Part shown: piece after piece, positions 62,048 to 64,000 of the stretch
Layout of the letters: each line of letters starts with the position of its first letter
Position numbering within the stretch: position 1 is the first letter of the stretch
Translations under genes and position numbers: made by a program
The notes under the pieces: model-generated
The model's database searches: none
The model's input: the letters and a program-made list of their open reading frames with translations, nothing else
What the model was told of the DNA's origin: nothing
Assembly: GCA_017522135.1 (NCBI GenBank)
Contig: JAFXAB010000001.1
Span: 1-64,000, forward strand
Reading direction: 5' to 3'
Source of the DNA: Bacteroidaceae bacterium
GTDB taxonomy: Bacteria; Bacteroidota; Bacteroidia; Bacteroidales; Barnesiellaceae_A
DNA: 64,000 nt

Positions 62048-63802
62048 ATGCCACGATATATTTCTATTCTATGTCTTATGTTATGCCTTATGACACCCAC
62101 GGCTGCAAAGACACATTACAAACTGATAACGCCCCAATGGAACACCTATAACAGCGACTTTCGTCATGCTACAACCGACGACAAAGGCAACCTTACCGAC
62201 TGCTATACACGCATGGGATGCGATACGGTAAACATCATTGACACAGAAGCCTCAAACGAATACTCGCTCGACATAAACTTCCTTATAACCAACCTGCACG
62301 AAAAGCCCTACACTACATATCCTCAATATTACTACAACGACGAAGGTAAAATATGCAAGGGGCAACCGGTAGAACGCCCCATATATGGATGGGTATTTGG
62401 GATGAACGATATGCAACACTACAGTGCCATACTCATGCGCTCTGCTCCTCAAGATGACGAGCTATATGAAAACGTGGGGGTAGAATTTCGCGTTATCAGC
62501 GTCAACGGCAACGATACTACATACTATAACGATTGGAAAATATGCCACTACAACGATCTTGTCAATAAATCGAGCCGACACAGCTTGTGGATACAATACC
62601 GCAACAACACCTTGTGGTTTGGTGGCGGATGGAGTAATGATATACCTTGGGATGTTATACACAACATACCCACCTACGGCACTTATACCGGATTGTATCT
62701 GCAAGCCGGAGCAAAGGTGTGTATTGAAGATGCCATGATCTTTGTAGAAGACAAGTTGTCGCAACCTCACACCCTGCTGACAAGTGAAATACTCGATACA
62801 TACTATCGCTCCACCCCCTGCGCCTTTATTGAGGGATTTTGGGAGGTAGCCCTTGACAATCGCCCCATCAACCGCATCAAGATGGGTGGCAAATATTCAT
62901 TGGGCATTATCTACAATGGTTACAGCTACTATATGATATACATCGATGGAGCCCAAATATACCCCGGCAAGTGGGCTGAAGGTGATGTAAAGGGAGAACT
63001 GATACCCACCGAAGCCGGATACTACAAGGCTGTGTGGTATGATGCCGAAGGCTGCAAGATGGAGAATGTGCTGGCCTTTCTCAATGGCAATGAGTTGACG
63101 CTCGATTTTGTAGATGAACAGACACGACTTATCCTCTCTCGTACCAAACAATATATCAACCCTACAACAACCGGTATAAATGTTTCCGGCACCGGATTTG
63201 CACTATCGTCCGACGGCTATATAGCAACCAACTATCATGTTATAAGAAATGCCCGCAACATAGAGGTAAACTGCCTCAATATTGAGTTTCCGCAAACCTT
63301 CAAGGCCGAGGTTGTCGCCACAGACAGCATCCATGACTTGGCTATTATACATATCAATGACGACAACTTTGTAGGATTTGAAGAACTACCCTACAGCATA
63401 AGCGACCGACAGGCGCGCAAGGGTGAGACGGTATTTTATCTGGGATATCCCATACCCACTCTTACAGGAAATGAACTGAAGACCTCTATAGGTGAGATAA
63501 ATGCAGCAAATGCAACGAATGGTGTGCAATATATGGTATCGGTAGATGTAGATCATGGCAGTAGTGGCAGCCCACTTTTTGACAACGAAGGTAATATCAT
63601 TGGTGTGATTTCGAGTTTATTATACAAGGAACTCACAAACCTTAATGCCAACTTTGCTGTAAAGTCATCTTATTTACTCAAGTTGGCCGAACAAGTAGAG
63701 GGGCTGAATATGCAACACATCAACAAAACCAAAGATCTATCGCACCCCGACCGCATCGAGGCAATAGCTCCGTTTGTCTTCATACTGAATATTACATACT
63801 AA
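62048..63802 (+). CDS. secreted trypsin-like serine protease
   Basis: A 584-aa exported protein; the start at 62048 (MPRYISILCLMLCLMTPTAA) is set by the signal peptide. Residues 20-385 are beta-rich with no family that I recognise. The C-terminal 200 residues are a trypsin-like (S1C/HtrA-type) domain with the triad in ATNYHVI (His), SIHDLAII (Asp) and DHGSSGSPLF (Ser). No PDZ domain and no T9SS sorting domain are present. It probably acts in the periplasm or outside the cell. The substrate is unknown. Confidence 0.85.
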   Translation: MPRYISILCLMLCLMTPTAAKTHYKLITPQWNTYNSDFRHATTDDKGNLTDCYTRMGCDTVNIIDTEASNEYSLDINFLITNLHEKPYTTYPQYYYNDEGKICKGQPVERPIYGWVFGMNDMQHYSAILMRSAPQDDELYENVGVEFRVISVNGNDTTYYNDWKICHYNDLVNKSSRHSLWIQYRNNTLWFGGGWSNDIPWDVIHNIPTYGTYTGLYLQAGAKVCIEDAMIFVEDKLSQPHTLLTSEILDTYYRSTPCAFIEGFWEVALDNRPINRIKMGGKYSLGIIYNGYSYYMIYIDGAQIYPGKWAEGDVKGELIPTEAGYYKAVWYDAEGCKMENVLAFLNGNELTLDFVDEQTRLILSRTKQYINPTTTGINVSGTGFALSSDGYIATNYHVIRNARNIEVNCLNIEFPQTFKAEVVATDSIHDLAIIHINDDNFVGFEELPYSISDRQARKGETVFYLGYPIPTLTGNELKTSIGEINAANATNGVQYMVSVDVDHGSSGSPLFDNEGNIIGVISSLLYKELTNLNANFAVKSSYLLKLAEQVEGLNMQHINKTKDLSHPDRIEAIAPFVFILNITY

Positions 63803-63848
63803 GTGATGTACCCATTATAGGCTGTCGCATCTTAGACCTGCATAGTGC

Positions 63849-64000
63849 TCACAACTTCCTGTCTAAGTATACACTGAGAATGTTGCGCAACTCGTCGATG
63901 CGCTCTTTGATATAGTTCCAGGTTTTACGCGACGAGTCATCAAGAGAAGAGAGTTTCTCGGGGTCGTGCGATATATTGTCGGAGTGAGCAACCCATTCGG
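63849..64000 (-). CDS. 3' end of a hypothetical gene (partial)
   Basis: On the minus strand an open frame enters from the right edge and stops with TGA at 63851-63849. It gives about 50 residues of helical protein (NISHDPEKLSSLDDSSRKTW; IKERIDELRNILSVYLDRKL). The rest lies outside the window, so no function is assigned. Confidence 0.65.
   Translation of the reverse strand, partial: EWVAHSDNISHDPEKLSSLDDSSRKTWNYIKERIDELRNILSVYLDRKL

Noticed and set aside
1..64000. CRISPR arrays
   Set aside because: I saw no series of regularly spaced identical repeats in the window.

Overview
The window is a stretch of a Bacteroidales (Bacteroidetes) chromosome, probably from a gut or other host-associated member. 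The evidence is Bacteroidetes-type promoters (a -7 box TAnnTTTG with a TTG/TTTG about 20 nt upstream), a large TonB-dependent receptor, cargo-like proteins ending in type IX secretion sorting domains, a BspA-type leucine-rich protein, a choloylglycine hydrolase family protein, and Bacteroidetes versions of housekeeping genes (gyrA, clpC, htpG, kdsC, relA-like). I do not assign a genus.

Region 1 (1 to about 16.2 kb) is the early/replication arm of a prophage or phage-derived element. A packed minus-strand operon runs leftward from 14937 off the left edge, with many ATGA and TAATG start/stop overlaps. It encodes small unknown proteins, a RecT annealase, a RecE-like PD-(D/E)XK nuclease, a long coiled-coil protein, a DUF1367 protein, a SNF2 helicase, an HU-like protein, a DUF4494 protein, a VRR-NUC nuclease, a DUF4373-type replication protein, a DnaC-like loader, a YopX protein, a methyltransferase and a possible C-type-lectin-like variable protein. 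A tRNA-like element lies between recT and an excisionase-like gene. The operon is driven by a promoter with embedded operator repeats, and the divergent gene is a CI-like repressor followed by a membrane protein. No integrase, terminase, capsid or reverse transcriptase gene is in view. A decayed reading frame and a terminator mark the right edge near 16.2 kb.

Region 2 (16.3 to 21.9 kb) holds an isoprenylcysteine methyltransferase-like gene and then a cluster of largely uncharacterised genes: TPR-like protein, small acidic protein, zinc-ribbon AAA protein with an altered Walker A, DUF1963 protein and an unknown protein on the minus strand, plus a divergent 442-residue unknown protein. This is my best candidate for an undescribed system.

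Region 3 (21.9 to 64 kb) is core chromosome. It contains a TonB-dependent receptor; an operon of nitroreductase, DUF2520 protein, KdsC, Maf, cyclophilin and M16 peptidase; a DUF349 protein; and two polyprenyl-phosphate glycosylphosphotransferases on opposite strands flanking DUF454, fmt and a ClC channel, with a Sua5-type gene upstream. It continues with a BspA-like LRR protein, a patatin and a GH13 amylase, prs, a GLUG-repeat T9SS cargo protein, a Pmp3-family micro-protein, gyrA with a downstream secreted TPR gene, clpC, htpG, a choloylglycine hydrolase, a Rel protein with a ruined hydrolase site, a lipoprotein, a frameshifted fabD, a T9SS cargo protein, a secreted serine protease and a truncated gene at the right edge.
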